Below, piece by piece: positions 55,503-64,000 of a stretch of 64,000 nt of DNA. Origin of the DNA: Streptosporangium sp. NBC_01756 (GTDB lineage: Bacteria > Actinomycetota > Actinomycetes > Streptosporangiales > Streptosporangiaceae); NCBI RefSeq assembly GCF_035917975.1, contig NZ_CP109130.1, positions 5,642,001 to 5,706,000 on the forward strand, read 5' to 3'. The translations under genes were made by a program, and so were the position numbers. How positions within the stretch are numbered: position 1 is the stretch's first letter; every line of letters starts with the position of its first letter. The notes beneath the pieces were generated by a model that saw nothing but the letters and a program-made list of their open reading frames with translations, made no database searches and had not been told where the DNA came from.

Positions 55503-56453
55503 GATCGTCTCCCGAAGTTTCGATCTTCCGCCTGTTGAGACGACCGCCTGGCCCATCCGGTTGGTCACATTCGCATCACTTCACCGGGTGCGCCGGAGGC
55601 GTGACGGCGCAGGTTTCCGGAGGGTCGCGCCGGAAGCGTGACGGCGCAGGTCTCCGGAGGCCGGCGCCGCCGCCGGACGGGCGTCCCCGCGGTCCGGCCG
55701 CCCGGCCCGGTCTCGGCGGGCGATGGGGCGGTGAAAGACGGGCAACTCTCCGACGGTTCCCGCCGCGGCCTCTACGATTGGTGAGGGGGAGGGAATCCCG
55801 GCTCCCGGAACCGGATGAGAGAACCCACCCCGGGCGTCGCCGAGTGAGATCGTCCCGATATCTTCAGCAGTGAGAAGACCGCCAGGTTGACGGGCGAGAA
55901 GGCTGCCACGTTGACGTTTTACGTATTTTCGGGTGGTATCAAGGGCGGCGGCATGCTTCGGTCAACGGGGATCGAGGCGAGTGGCCGCTGGAGGTGTCGT
56001 GCCACGGGCCAAGCCCGGTGAGCGGAGTGACGTGAGCTGTCTGGGTCGCCCGAGGGGGACCGGTGATACCGGAACCGTCCGGCGGCGTCGCCGCTCCTCC
56101 GGGTCCACAGCGTGCGATGCTGTTCCCATCGCCCTCTCCCGGCGAGGATCCGCCGTCTCCGACCAGGAGGCCTCCGGCTCCACGCCGATGGCGGCCGGGC
56201 ACCGCGGATCCCATGACGATCCGTGGCCACCGGCCGCGGGTCGGCTCGCTCACGACGAGGCGGCCCCGCCGCGGGCCCGTCCCATGGCGGAACCGTGGAT
56301 CGACCCGGAGCCGGACGCGCGTGGTCCGTCGGAGACGCCGTACCTCCCGGAGCGCACGCTCCAGTACTACTTCCCCTTTCTGTGGGAACTACGGACTTGT
56401 TCCTAGATCCCTGCCAATCTGCAAAAAATCCCTCACAAAGGAGTGAGAGCGAC
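55503..56453. promoter_or_regulatory. 951-bp gene-poor region between the flavin oxidase and glutamate dehydrogenase genes
   Basis: No recognisable gene. It has a tandem 34-bp repeat at 55590-55660, an AT-rich patch near 55915-55935 and a GGAAC/GTTCC inverted repeat (56385-56389 and 56399-56403) shortly before the glutamate dehydrogenase start. Open frames such as 55933-56406 have no family-like sequence and are probably chance in high-GC DNA. Confidence 0.55.
55590..55660. repeat. Tandem duplication of a 34-bp hairpin-forming unit
   Basis: GCGCCGGAGGCGTGACGGCG plus a further 14 bp occurs at 55590-55623 and again, with two mismatches, at 55627-55660 (37-bp period). Each copy contains GCGCC/GGCGC arms able to pair. 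It lies upstream of the divergently placed oxidase start. Confidence 0.75.
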
Positions 56454-59400
56454 ATGCCGCTCGACGAGGCGAAGGACGAGCTGCTCAGGAGTGCCGCGGA
56501 GATGTGCGCGCACACACCGGGCAGCGATCACCTGGGTGTTGAGGAGGCGCTCGCCTATCTCAGGCTCTACTACCGGCATGTCGCGCCAGAGGACCTGCTG
56601 AACCGCAACCCGGTCGACGTGTACGGCCCGGCCATGACCCAGCGGCAGCTCGCGGAGAACCGTCCCCAGGGCCGTGCCCTGGTGCGGGCCTACACGCCGA
56701 CCCTGGAGGAGCACGGCTGGGACCCCGGATCCTCGGTCATCGAGGTGGTCACCGACGACATGTCCTTCCTGGTCGACTCGGTGACGATGGAGCTCGACCG
56801 GCACCACATCGGCACCCGGCTCGTCGTCCACCCCCAGATGCGGGTGCGCAGGGACATGACGGGCAGGATGCTCCACAAGGACCGGGACGACGTGACCGGG
56901 CAGACGCTCGTCGAGTCCTGGATACACGTCGAGATCGACCGGCAGACCGACCCGGCCGCCCTCAGGGAGCTCGAAACCGACCTGCAGCGGGTCCTGGGGG
57001 ATGTGCGCTACGCCGTCGAGGACTCCGTCAAGATGCGGGCCCTCGCCCTGCAGACCGCGGAGGACGTGTCGGTCAGTCCGCCGCCGCTGGACCTGGCGGG
57101 TGTCGAGGACAGCCTGGAGCTGATGCGCTGGCTGGCCGACGGGCACTTCACCTTCCTCGGCTACCGCGAATACCGCCTGGAGGAGGGCGAGGAGGGCGCC
57201 GCGCTGCGCCCGGTGCCCGGGACCGGGCTGGGGATCCTCCGCCACGACAAGGCGGGCTCCGACAGCTTCGCCGCGCTCTCTCCCGAGCTGCGTGCCAAGG
57301 CCCGTGAGAAGCAGCAGATGCTGATCGTCACCAAGGCCAACACCCGCGCCACCGTGTACCGGCCGACCTACCTGGACTACGTGGGCGTGAAGCTCTTCGA
57401 CGCCGCCGGCGAGGTCGTCGGCGAGCGGCGCTTCCTCGGCCTGTTCACCCACGTGGCCTACAGTGAGTCGATCTCCCGCATCCCGGTGCTCCGGCGCAAG
57501 CTGGCCGAGGTCCTCGACCTGGCCGGGCTGGCCCCCGACAGCCACGACGGCAAGGACCTCATCGAGATCCTGGAGACCTTCCCCCGGGACGAGCTCTTCC
57601 AGACCTCGGTGGAGCAGCTCCTGCCGATCGCGCTCGGCGTGCTCAGGCTCCGGGAGCGCAAGCAGGTCAAGGTCTTCCTCCGCCCGGACGACTACGGCCG
57701 CTACGTCTCGTGCCTGGTCTACCTGCCGCGGGACCGCTACACCACCAAGATCCGCGTCAAGATGCAGGAGATCCTGCTCAAGGCGGTCGGCGGCACTTCC
57801 TTCGACTACAGCGCGATGATCGGAGAGTCGGCCCTCGCCCGGCTGCACGTGGTCGTGCGCGGTGAGCGGGGCAAGCCGCTGGACGCCGACGCGGTCAACG
57901 TGGAGGAGCTGGAGGCCAGGCTGGCCGGCGCCACCCGGTCCTGGGACGACGACCTGGCCACCGCCATCACCGAACTGAGCTCCGAGGAGGACGCGCCCCG
58001 GCTCATCCGCCGGTACGCCTCCGCGTTCCCCGAGGGCTACAAGGCCGACTTCCCGGCCCGGATGGCGGTCGCCGACCTGCGGCGCCTGGAGGTGCTCGCC
58101 GGTTCCTCCGACGAGATCGGGATGAACCTCTACGAGCCCTACGAGGCCGTGGACGGTGCGCGCCGGTTCAAGCTCTACCGGATCGGCGCGCCCATCTCGC
58201 TGTCGCACGTGCTGCCGCTGCTCCAGCGGATGGGCGTCGAGGTGGTCGACGAGCGGCCGTACGAGATCGACCGCGACAACGACCCGGACACCAAGGACGC
58301 CTGGATCTACGACTTCGGCCTGCGTTACACCCCCTCGGCGGAGGTGGACAGGGACGAGTTCAAGAGGCTGTTCCAGGACGCGTTCGACGCGCTCTGGCGC
58401 GGCCGGGTGGAGAGCGACGGTTTCAACGCGCTCGTCCTGGCCGCCGGGCTGACCTGGGAGCAGGCCGAGATCCTGCGGGTCTACGCCAAATACCTGCGCC
58501 AGGCCGGCACCACGTTCAGCCAGGACTACATCGAGCGGGTGCTGCTCGGCAACGTACGGCTCGCGCGGCTGCTGGTGCGGCTGTTCGAGGCCAGGCTCGA
58601 CCCCCGGCGCTCGGAGGAGGTCCGCTCGGAGCTGCAGGAGGCGATGCAGGAGGAGATCCTCGGCGCGCTGGACGACGTGGCCTCCCTGGACGAGGACCGG
58701 ATCCTGCGGGCCTACCTGGAGATGATCAAGGCGACGCTGCGGACGAACTACTTCCAGACGGTGGACGGCGAGCGCAAGCCGTACATCAGCCTGAAGTTCG
58801 ACTCGCCGTCGATCAGCGTGCTGCCGCTGCCCCGGCCGAAGTTCGAGGTCTTCGTCTACTCGCCCCGGGTCGAGGGCGTGCACCTGCGCTTCGGCAAGGT
58901 CGCGCGCGGCGGCCTGCGCTGGTCGGACCGGATGGAGGACTTCCGTACGGAGGTTCTCGGGCTGGTGAAGGCGCAGATGGTGAAGAACACCGTCATCGTC
59001 CCCACCGGCTCCAAGGGCGGCTTCGTCGTGAAAAATCCGCCTAAGTCGGGTGCGCGGGAGGACGTGCTCGCCGAGGGCGTCGCCTGCTACCGGATGTTCA
59101 TCTCCGGTCTGCTGGACCTCACCGACAACCTCGTCGACGGCCAGGTGGTCCCGCCCGCCGACGTGGTCAGGCACGACGGGGACGACACCTACCTGGTGGT
59201 CGCCGCCGACAAGGGCACCGCGACGTTCTCCGACATCGCCAACGACGTGGCGAAGAAGTACGGCTTCTGGCTGGGCGACGCCTTCGCCTCGGGCGGCTCG
59301 ATCGGCTACGACCACAAGGGCATGGGCATCACCGCCCGCGGCGCCTGGGAGTCGGTCAAATACCACTTCCGCACGACCGGGGTGGACATCCAGACCACCG

Positions 59401-61331
59401 ACTTCACGGTGGTCGGCGTCGGCGACATGTCCGGCGACGTGTTCGGCAACGGCATGCTGCTCTCCCAGCACATCAGGCTGGTCGCCGCCTTCGACCACCG
59501 GCACATCTTCGTCGACCCCGACCCGGACGCCGCGCGCGGTTACGCCGAACGCGCCCGGCTGTTCGCGCTGCCGCGCAGCTCGTGGGCCGACTACGACACC
59601 TCGCTCATCGCCCCGGGCGGTGGCGTCTGGCCGCGCACGGCCAAGTCGATCCCGGTGACCCCGCAGATGCGCGCCGCGCTCGGCATCGCCGACGGTGTGG
59701 CCTCACTGGCCCCCAACGACCTGATCAGCGCCATCCTGCGGGCCCCGGTCGACCTGCTGTGGAACGGCGGCATCGGCACCTACGCCAAGGCGTCGGGCGA
59801 GTCGAACGCCGACGTCGGCGACAAGGCCAACGACGGCCTGCGGGTCGACGCCGCCGAACTGCGCTGCAAGGTGATCGGGGAGGGCGGCAACCTGGGCTTC
59901 ACCCAGCTGGCCCGGATCGAGTTCGCGCTCCGCGGGGGGCTCGTCAACACCGACTTCATCGACAACTCGGCGGGGGTGGATACCTCCGACCACGAGGTGA
60001 ACATCAAGGTCCTGCTGGACCGGGCGGTCCGCGACGGCGAGCTCACCGACAAGCAGCGCAACCAGCTCTTCCTCGACATGACCGACGAGGTCGGGCAGCT
60101 CGTGCTGCGGGACAACTACGACCAGAACGTGGTGCTGGCCGCCGCCCGCGCGCAGGCGGCCGAGATGCTGCACATCCACTCGCGTCAGCTCCGCAGGCTG
60201 GAACGGGCCGGGCTGGTCAACCGGGAGCTGGAGTTCCTGCCGTCGGACAAGACGCTCGCCGAGCGGCGTCAGGCCGGGCTCGGGCTGACCGCGCCGGAGT
60301 TCTCGGTGCTGCTGGCCTACACCAAGCTGGTGGTGGACGCCGAGATCCTCGGTTCGGACCTGCCCGACGACCCCTACCTGGCGTCCTGGCTGGTGTCCTA
60401 CTTCCCGACGGCGCTGCGCGAGCGCTTCCGCGACTACATGGACGCCCACCCGCTCCGCCGGGAGATCATCACCACCGGTGTGGTGAACGACCTGGTCAAC
60501 TCCAGCGGAACCACCTTCATGTTCCGTCTCGGCGAGGAGAGCGGCGCGTCCACCCCGGACATCGCCCGCGCCTACCTCGTCACGCGTGAGGTCTTCGACC
60601 TGCCCAGCTTCTGGCGGCAGATCGAGGAGTTGGACAACAAGGTGGACACCTCAACGCAGATCGCCATGAAGCTGGAGGCCCGCAAGCTGGCCGAGCGCGG
60701 CACCCGCTGGCTGCTCGGCAACCGCCGCGCGCCGCTGGACCTGGCCTCCACGGTGAGCTTCTTCGCCAAGGGCATGAACGGACTGCTGGCGGACGTGCCC
60801 AAGCTGCTGACCGGTTCGGACCTGGTGGCGTTCGAGGAGCGCAGAGACGGCTTCATCGCCCGGGGCGTACCCGCCGACCTGGCCGAGCGGGTCGCCGCGA
60901 TGGTCCCGGCCTACTCCACGTTCGATCTCGTGGAGGTCTCCTCCTACACCGGCAGGCCGGTGAGCGAGGTGGCCGAGGTCTACTTCGACCTGGCCGACCG
61001 GCTCCAGCTCTCCGGGCTCCGTGAGCGCGTCATCGCCCTGCCCAGGGACAACCGGTGGAACTCCATGGCCAGGGCCGCACTCCGCGACGATCTCTACGCC
61101 GCGCACGCCACGCTCACCCGTGACGTCATGATGCACAGCACACCGGGGCTGTCGCCCGAGGAGCGCCTGGCGCACTGGACCGAGGCCAACTCGGCGGCGA
61201 TGAGCCGGGCCCGGCAGACCCTGTCGGAGATCTGGGAGAGCGACAACTTCGATCTCGCCACGCTCTCGGTGGCGCTGCGCGCGATCCGCACACTGGTGGC
61301 GGCCACCAACCTGCCGCACAGCGAGGCCTGA
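56454..61331 (+). CDS. gdhB: NAD-specific glutamate dehydrogenase, large (180-kDa) type
   Basis: A 1,625-residue protein of the L-GDH180 family, converting glutamate to 2-oxoglutarate with NAD. It has a long N-terminal regulatory half (ACT-like modules) and a C-terminal catalytic half: RGGLRWSDRMEDFRTEVLGLVKAQMVKN with GSKGGFVVK near 860, FVVKNPP, and GWGGDVFGNG-like cofactor loop (VVGVGDMSGDVFGNGM near 988). The AAGGAG at 56438-56443 sits 10 nt before ATG 56454, so this start is preferred over the 77-codon upstream extension. It degrades glutamate in amino-acid catabolism. Confidence 0.96.
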   Translation: MPLDEAKDELLRSAAEMCAHTPGSDHLGVEEALAYLRLYYRHVAPEDLLNRNPVDVYGPAMTQRQLAENRPQGRALVRAYTPTLEEHGWDPGSSVIEVVTDDMSFLVDSVTMELDRHHIGTRLVVHPQMRVRRDMTGRMLHKDRDDVTGQTLVESWIHVEIDRQTDPAALRELETDLQRVLGDVRYAVEDSVKMRALALQTAEDVSVSPPPLDLAGVEDSLELMRWLADGHFTFLGYREYRLEEGEEGAALRPVPGTGLGILRHDKAGSDSFAALSPELRAKAREKQQMLIVTKANTRATVYRPTYLDYVGVKLFDAAGEVVGERRFLGLFTHVAYSESISRIPVLRRKLAEVLDLAGLAPDSHDGKDLIEILETFPRDELFQTSVEQLLPIALGVLRLRERKQVKVFLRPDDYGRYVSCLVYLPRDRYTTKIRVKMQEILLKAVGGTSFDYSAMIGESALARLHVVVRGERGKPLDADAVNVEELEARLAGATRSWDDDLATAITELSSEEDAPRLIRRYASAFPEGYKADFPARMAVADLRRLEVLAGSSDEIGMNLYEPYEAVDGARRFKLYRIGAPISLSHVLPLLQRMGVEVVDERPYEIDRDNDPDTKDAWIYDFGLRYTPSAEVDRDEFKRLFQDAFDALWRGRVESDGFNALVLAAGLTWEQAEILRVYAKYLRQAGTTFSQDYIERVLLGNVRLARLLVRLFEARLDPRRSEEVRSELQEAMQEEILGALDDVASLDEDRILRAYLEMIKATLRTNYFQTVDGERKPYISLKFDSPSISVLPLPRPKFEVFVYSPRVEGVHLRFGKVARGGLRWSDRMEDFRTEVLGLVKAQMVKNTVIVPTGSKGGFVVKNPPKSGAREDVLAEGVACYRMFISGLLDLTDNLVDGQVVPPADVVRHDGDDTYLVVAADKGTATFSDIANDVAKKYGFWLGDAFASGGSIGYDHKGMGITARGAWESVKYHFRTTGVDIQTTDFTVVGVGDMSGDVFGNGMLLSQHIRLVAAFDHRHIFVDPDPDAARGYAERARLFALPRSSWADYDTSLIAPGGGVWPRTAKSIPVTPQMRAALGIADGVASLAPNDLISAILRAPVDLLWNGGIGTYAKASGESNADVGDKANDGLRVDAAELRCKVIGEGGNLGFTQLARIEFALRGGLVNTDFIDNSAGVDTSDHEVNIKVLLDRAVRDGELTDKQRNQLFLDMTDEVGQLVLRDNYDQNVVLAAARAQAAEMLHIHSRQLRRLERAGLVNRELEFLPSDKTLAERRQAGLGLTAPEFSVLLAYTKLVVDAEILGSDLPDDPYLASWLVSYFPTALRERFRDYMDAHPLRREIITTGVVNDLVNSSGTTFMFRLGEESGASTPDIARAYLVTREVFDLPSFWRQIEELDNKVDTSTQIAMKLEARKLAERGTRWLLGNRRAPLDLASTVSFFAKGMNGLLADVPKLLTGSDLVAFEERRDGFIARGVPADLAERVAAMVPAYSTFDLVEVSSYTGRPVSEVAEVYFDLADRLQLSGLRERVIALPRDNRWNSMARAALRDDLYAAHATLTRDVMMHSTPGLSPEERLAHWTEANSAAMSRARQTLSEIWESDNFDLATLSVALRAIRTLVAATNLPHSEA

Positions 61332-61343
61332 CCGGCCCGCGGC

Positions 61344-61372
61344 GATCCGGGCCCTCGGACGGGGCCCGGATC
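61344..61372 (+). terminator. Terminator of the glutamate dehydrogenase gene
   Basis: Perfect 11-bp arms GATCCGGGCCC and GGGCCCGGATC with a 7-nt loop, 12 bp after the stop. Confidence 0.8.
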
Positions 61373-61410
61373 ATGGCCGTCCCGTGGAGGACCGTGCCCG
61401 CCCGGTCTCC

Positions 61411-61468
61411 AGGGCGCTCAGCGGGCCCTCGGAAAAGACTCTCGGAAGGGCGCTCAGCGGGCCCTCGG
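61411..61468. repeat. Two copies of a 22-bp direct repeat
   Basis: AGGGCGCTCAGCGGGCCCTC plus GG occurs at 61411-61432 and 61447-61468 (36-bp period), followed by shorter related GCGCTCGG pieces to about 61515, between the convergent GDH and lipoprotein genes. Confidence 0.75.
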
Positions 61469-61515
61469 CAGGGGCGCTCGTCAGGGGCGCTCGGAAGGGC
61501 CCCTCGGACGCGCTC

Positions 61516-62556
61516 TCAGGAGGCGAAGACCTTGGTGATCCCGCCCAGGTAGCCGATCACCCTGGCCGGCCGGTGGCTGTTCCTGGCCGGGACGGTGCTC
61601 ACGTACAGCTGCGTCTCGACGGTGCGCAACTGCTTGTTGGCGGAGCTCGCCCCGGCCAGCTTCCGGTCCTTCGGCGGCACCCGGACCTCCGTCGCGCAGG
61701 GGTGGAGCACGGTGGTCACGGTGGTGGTCCTGATCAGTGAGTAGGTGACCATGGCCCCGCCGTCGACGGTGCGCAGGGCGTGCACCGGGTAGCTGCTCGC
61801 GGCGAAGATCGAGTCGTAGTCCATGCACTCCTCCCCCCGGTAGCGCCTCCGGTTGTCGGTGATCTCGTCGGCGTAGCCGGTGGTGCGCGGGCCCTCCGCG
61901 ACCAGCCCGGCGGTGAACCCCCCGGTGCCCTCCTCCGCCGAGGTCGCGTGGAGCGGAGCCATGAGCCGCGGGCTGATCGCGACGGTCATGTCCTCGGAGT
62001 CCAGCGCGGTGGCGTAGCCCTGCAGGTCCTTGGCGATCTCCGGTGCCCGGGTCCCCGGCTCCAGCAGGGAGGTGGAGCTGAGCGACCAGCCCTTCTCCTC
62101 GTGCTTGAAGGTCAGTACGGCGGTGCGCGTGTCACCCGTTCTGTCCCAGCGGTTCACGATCGCGGCGAACCAGTGGGAGCCCCGCTGGGCCCGGGGGACC
62201 AGCAACTGCGGCCTGCCCCAGGTGTAGCGGGGGAGGGTGCCCACCAGGCCGCCCGCGGCCACCCGGGCGAGGGCCTGCTGCCCGTCGCTGGTCTGCTCCA
62301 GCAGGTTCCTGACGTCGGCGTCCTGACGCGGCGTCGCACGGCTCAGCACCTCCTGCGCGCCCAGGATGCCCGCCACCACCCGCTCGGCCTCGGCGAGCGT
62401 GACCGGGGGCTCGGCCAGCGCGGCCGGGGACGGGGTGGAGCCGGCCGCCGAGGGTGTCTTCTCCGCCGGTTCGCCGCCGGAACCCGAGCAGGCCGTGGCC
62501 ACGGCCATCAGGACCAGGACGGGCGCGAGCAGATTCCGTCGACCACGTCCCCGCAC
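61516..62556 (-). CDS. Hypothetical lipoprotein
   Basis: A 346-residue lipoprotein: basic start, hydrophobic core LLAPVLVLMAVAT and lipobox ATAC, followed by a Ser/Gly/Pro-rich linker. The rest forms a soluble exported domain with FAAIVNRWDRTGDTRTAVLTFKHEEKGWSL and a late VIGYLGGITKVF; one Cys pair (GEECMDY and HPCATEV) may form a disulphide. I recognise no family. GTG 62556 has GGGAGG 6 nt upstream, so the upstream continuation of the frame across prfB is a shadow. It is divergent from prfB. Confidence 0.82.
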   Translation of the reverse strand: MRGRGRRNLLAPVLVLMAVATACSGSGGEPAEKTPSAAGSTPSPAALAEPPVTLAEAERVVAGILGAQEVLSRATPRQDADVRNLLEQTSDGQQALARVAAGGLVGTLPRYTWGRPQLLVPRAQRGSHWFAAIVNRWDRTGDTRTAVLTFKHEEKGWSLSSTSLLEPGTRAPEIAKDLQGYATALDSEDMTVAISPRLMAPLHATSAEEGTGGFTAGLVAEGPRTTGYADEITDNRRRYRGEECMDYDSIFAASSYPVHALRTVDGGAMVTYSLIRTTTVTTVLHPCATEVRVPPKDRKLAGASSANKQLRTVETQLYVSTVPARNSHRPARVIGYLGGITKVFAS

Positions 62557-62655
62557 GTCCGCCTCCCGATGGGTCTCCTCCCGCGCCCATGCTAGCCATG
62601 GCACGGGTGCGTGCCGTACACAACGGGGCTCGGCGGTCGCGTACCCTTTACAGAC

Positions 62656-63774
62656 GTGGCACTCATCGACCCGGCAGAAGAGATCACCGAGCTTACCGGC
62701 ACGCTGAACAGCATTCAGGACGTGCTCGACGTCGACGCGATACGAAAGCAGCTCGAAGAGCTCGGGGAGCAGGCCGCCGCGCCCGACCTGTGGAACGACC
62801 AGGAGCATGCCCAGAAGGTCACCAGCAAGCTCTCCTACCTGCAGGGCGAGGTCAACAGGGTCGAGACCCTGGGCCGGCGGCTCGAGGACCTGAGCGTCCT
62901 GTACGAGCTCGCCGCCGCCGAGGACGACGAGGAGACCCGCGAGGAGGCCGACCGCGAGCTGGCGTCCCTGCGGAGCGACATCGGCGCCCTGGAGGTCCGC
63001 ACCCTGCTCTCCGGGGAGTACGACGGCCGTGAGGCGGTCGTCACGATCCAGTCCCAGGCCGGTGGCGTGGACGCCGCCGACTGGGCCCAGATGCTCCAGC
63101 GGATGTATCTGCGGTGGGCCGAGCGCAAGGGCTACCCGACGGAGGTCTACGAGACCTCCTACGCCGAGGAGGCCGGGATCAAGTCGACGACCTTCACCGT
63201 GAAGGCGCCCTACGCCTACGGCACGCTCCGCGGCGAGCACGGGACGCACCGGCTGGTCCGCATCAGCCCGTTCGACAACCAGGGCCGCCGCCAGACCTCC
63301 TTCGCGGGCGTCGACGTCGTGCCGGTCGTCGAGACGACCGACCACATCGACATCAACGAGGACGACCTGCGGGTCGACGTCTACCGGTCCTCCGGCCCCG
63401 GCGGTCAGGGCGTCAACACCACCGACTCCGCGGTCCGCCTGACCCACCTGCCCACCGGCATCGTGGTCTCCTGCCAGAACGAGCGCTCCCAGCTGCAGAA
63501 CAAGGCGACCGCGATGGCGGTCCTGCAGTCCAAGCTGCTGGAGCGCAAGCGGCAGGAGGAGGCCGCGGCGCTGAACGAGATCCGGGGTGAGTCCACCACC
63601 TCGTGGGGCACCCAGATCCGCAACTACGTGCTGCACCCCTACCAGATCGTCAAGGATCTGCGGACCGGCACCGAGGCGGGCAACCCCAGCACGGTGCTCG
63701 ACGGCGACCTCGACGAGTTCATCGAGTCGGAGATCCGCTGGACCCGTCGCCAGGAGTCGGGCGTCGAGCAGTGA
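62656..63774 (+). CDS. prfB: Peptide chain release factor 2
   Basis: A 372-residue RF2. The stop-codon-specificity tripeptide SPF is in [17 protein letters not shown] and the hydrolysis motif G249-G-Q251 in [16 protein letters not shown]. There is no in-frame stop near codon 25, so the programmed frameshift of E. coli prfB is absent. GTG 62656 lies 8 nt after TACCCT (62642-62647), suggesting a leaderless transcript. It releases peptides at UGA and UAA. Confidence 0.96.
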   Translation: MALIDPAEEITELTGTLNSIQDVLDVDAIRKQLEELGEQAAAPDLWNDQEHAQKVTSKLSYLQGEVNRVETLGRRLEDLSVLYELAAAEDDEETREEADRELASLRSDIGALEVRTLLSGEYDGREAVVTIQSQAGGVDAADWAQMLQRMYLRWAERKGYPTEVYETSYAEEAGIKSTTFTVKAPYAYGTLRGEHGTHRLVRISPFDNQGRRQTSFAGVDVVPVVETTDHIDINEDDLRVDVYRSSGPGGQGVNTTDSAVRLTHLPTGIVVSCQNERSQLQNKATAMAVLQSKLLERKRQEEAAALNEIRGESTTSWGTQIRNYVLHPYQIVKDLRTGTEAGNPSTVLDGDLDEFIESEIRWTRRQESGVEQ

Positions 63775-63782
63775 CATCGTGG

Positions 63783-63821
63783 CCCCGGGGGGCGCGAGGG
63801 TGCCTCCGGCACGCCCCCGGG
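63783..63821. terminator. Terminator between prfB and the convergent gene
   Basis: Arms CCCGGGGGGCG and CGCCCCCGGG pair with one bulged base around an inner hairpin loop, 9 bp after the prfB stop. Confidence 0.6.
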
Positions 63822-63864
63822 TGCCCTGTGACGTCCTGGTGAGGTCTCTTCCGAGAGAGGGGCC

Positions 63865-64000
63865 TCAGGTGCCTGTGAGGTGCTTCAGGGCGAGGGTGAG
63901 GAAGAGCAGGGCGAGCAGCGCGAAAGAGATCAGCGCGGGGGTCATCCCGCCCAGTCCGTGATGGTGCATCCGCTCCCGGTTGGCGCGGCACATGGGGCAG
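63865..64000 (-). CDS. C-terminal part of an unidentified small membrane protein (cut by window end)
   Basis: Reading the minus strand from the window edge gives CPMCRANRERMHHHGLGGMTPALISFALLALLF and then LTLALKHLTGT, stop at 63865-63867. It has one membrane segment and a short C-x2-C motif followed by a His run (HHH), possibly metal-binding. ATG at 63993 is a possible start, making a 42-residue protein, but a longer protein may begin outside the window. No family recognised. Confidence 0.5.
   Translation of the reverse strand, partial: CPMCRANRERMHHHGLGGMTPALISFALLALLFLTLALKHLTGT

Noticed and set aside
55933..56406. A 157-codon plus-strand open frame before glutamate dehydrogenase
   Set aside because: Composition is low-complexity Arg/Pro/Gly, no recognisable family, and it lacks a good start signal; chance open frames are common at this GC content.
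56223..56453. N-terminal extension of the glutamate dehydrogenase
   Set aside because: AAGGAG positioned before ATG 56454 and the conserved start favour the shorter protein.
62656..62740. Programmed frameshift site in prfB
   Set aside because: The frame is open from GTG to stop with no early in-frame UGA.
61516..63777. A 753-codon minus-strand frame covering prfB
   Set aside because: The upper part is antisense to prfB; the true lipoprotein starts at GTG 62556 with a clear ribosome-binding site.

Overview
The window is a gene-dense, very GC-rich chromosomal segment with many GTG starts, GTGA/ATGA start-stop overlaps and a few apparently leaderless genes. The order mtrA-mtrB-lpqB-comF-hpf-secA, together with a DasR-type GlcNAc regulon, an Rv3235-like gene and a CtpI-like P-type ATPase, points to a filamentous actinomycete. 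Protein character suggests Streptosporangiales (Streptosporangium/Nonomuraea-like); that placement is inference, not a database result.

Layout. 1-5160: a ribose-type ABC operon (LacI-family regulator, ATPase, permease, binding protein, ribokinase, pyranase) ending in a strong hairpin. 5371-12.0k: a SpoIIM-like membrane protein converging on a minus-strand set (membrane protein, DUF4129, DUF4350, MoxR ATPase, DUF58). 12.3-23.9k: the conserved envelope/secretion block mtrA-mtrB-lpqB, comF, hpf, a NarL-type regulator, an AlkZ/YcaQ-like glycosylase, a small membrane protein and secA. 23.95-25.56k: a complete IS30-family element sitting inside the loop of what looks like the shared secA/Rv3235-like terminator. 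26.3-34.1k: a whole GlcNAc phosphotransferase system in one place (two EIIC, dasR, a SIS-domain enzyme, EIIB, EIIA, HPr, EI) with DasR-type operators. 34.2-37.6k: a TetR/rhomboid-like divergent pair with two matching operators, an internally deleted SDR remnant, a GH3 (NagZ-like) lipoprotein, small tandem repeats and a probable 41-residue peptide gene. 37.6-43.3k: a 1,452-residue CtpI-like ATPase built from a degenerate and an intact P-type ATPase half, beside a Lys/Thr/Ala repeat protein. 43.5-47.0k: three HAD-family proteins, a DUF6912 protein and a secreted DUF2690-like protein. 47.0-55.5k: a PLP decarboxylase, a MecA_N-type penicillin-binding protein divergent from a LysR regulator plus class A beta-lactamase-like hydrolase, acetoacetate-CoA ligase and a Tat-exported flavin oxidase. 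55.5-64.0k: a long gene-poor leader, the giant NAD-glutamate dehydrogenase, a lipoprotein, prfB and the end of an unidentified membrane protein.

Functional themes. Sugar import and amino-sugar signalling (rbs; GlcNAc PTS with DasR and a NagZ-like hydrolase) alternate with envelope control (MtrAB-LpqB, MoxR/DUF58, SecA, PBP). Most of the window is ordinary housekeeping. The least ordinary items are the bipartite P-type ATPase with its repeat-protein neighbour, the PBP/LysR/serine-hydrolase locus, the rhomboid/TetR switch, the IS30 insertion into a terminator loop, and a HAD gene that appears to start at AUU and has Asn in place of its nucleophile. I did not find a clearly new defence, CRISPR or biosynthetic system, and no tRNA or rRNA gene was recognised.
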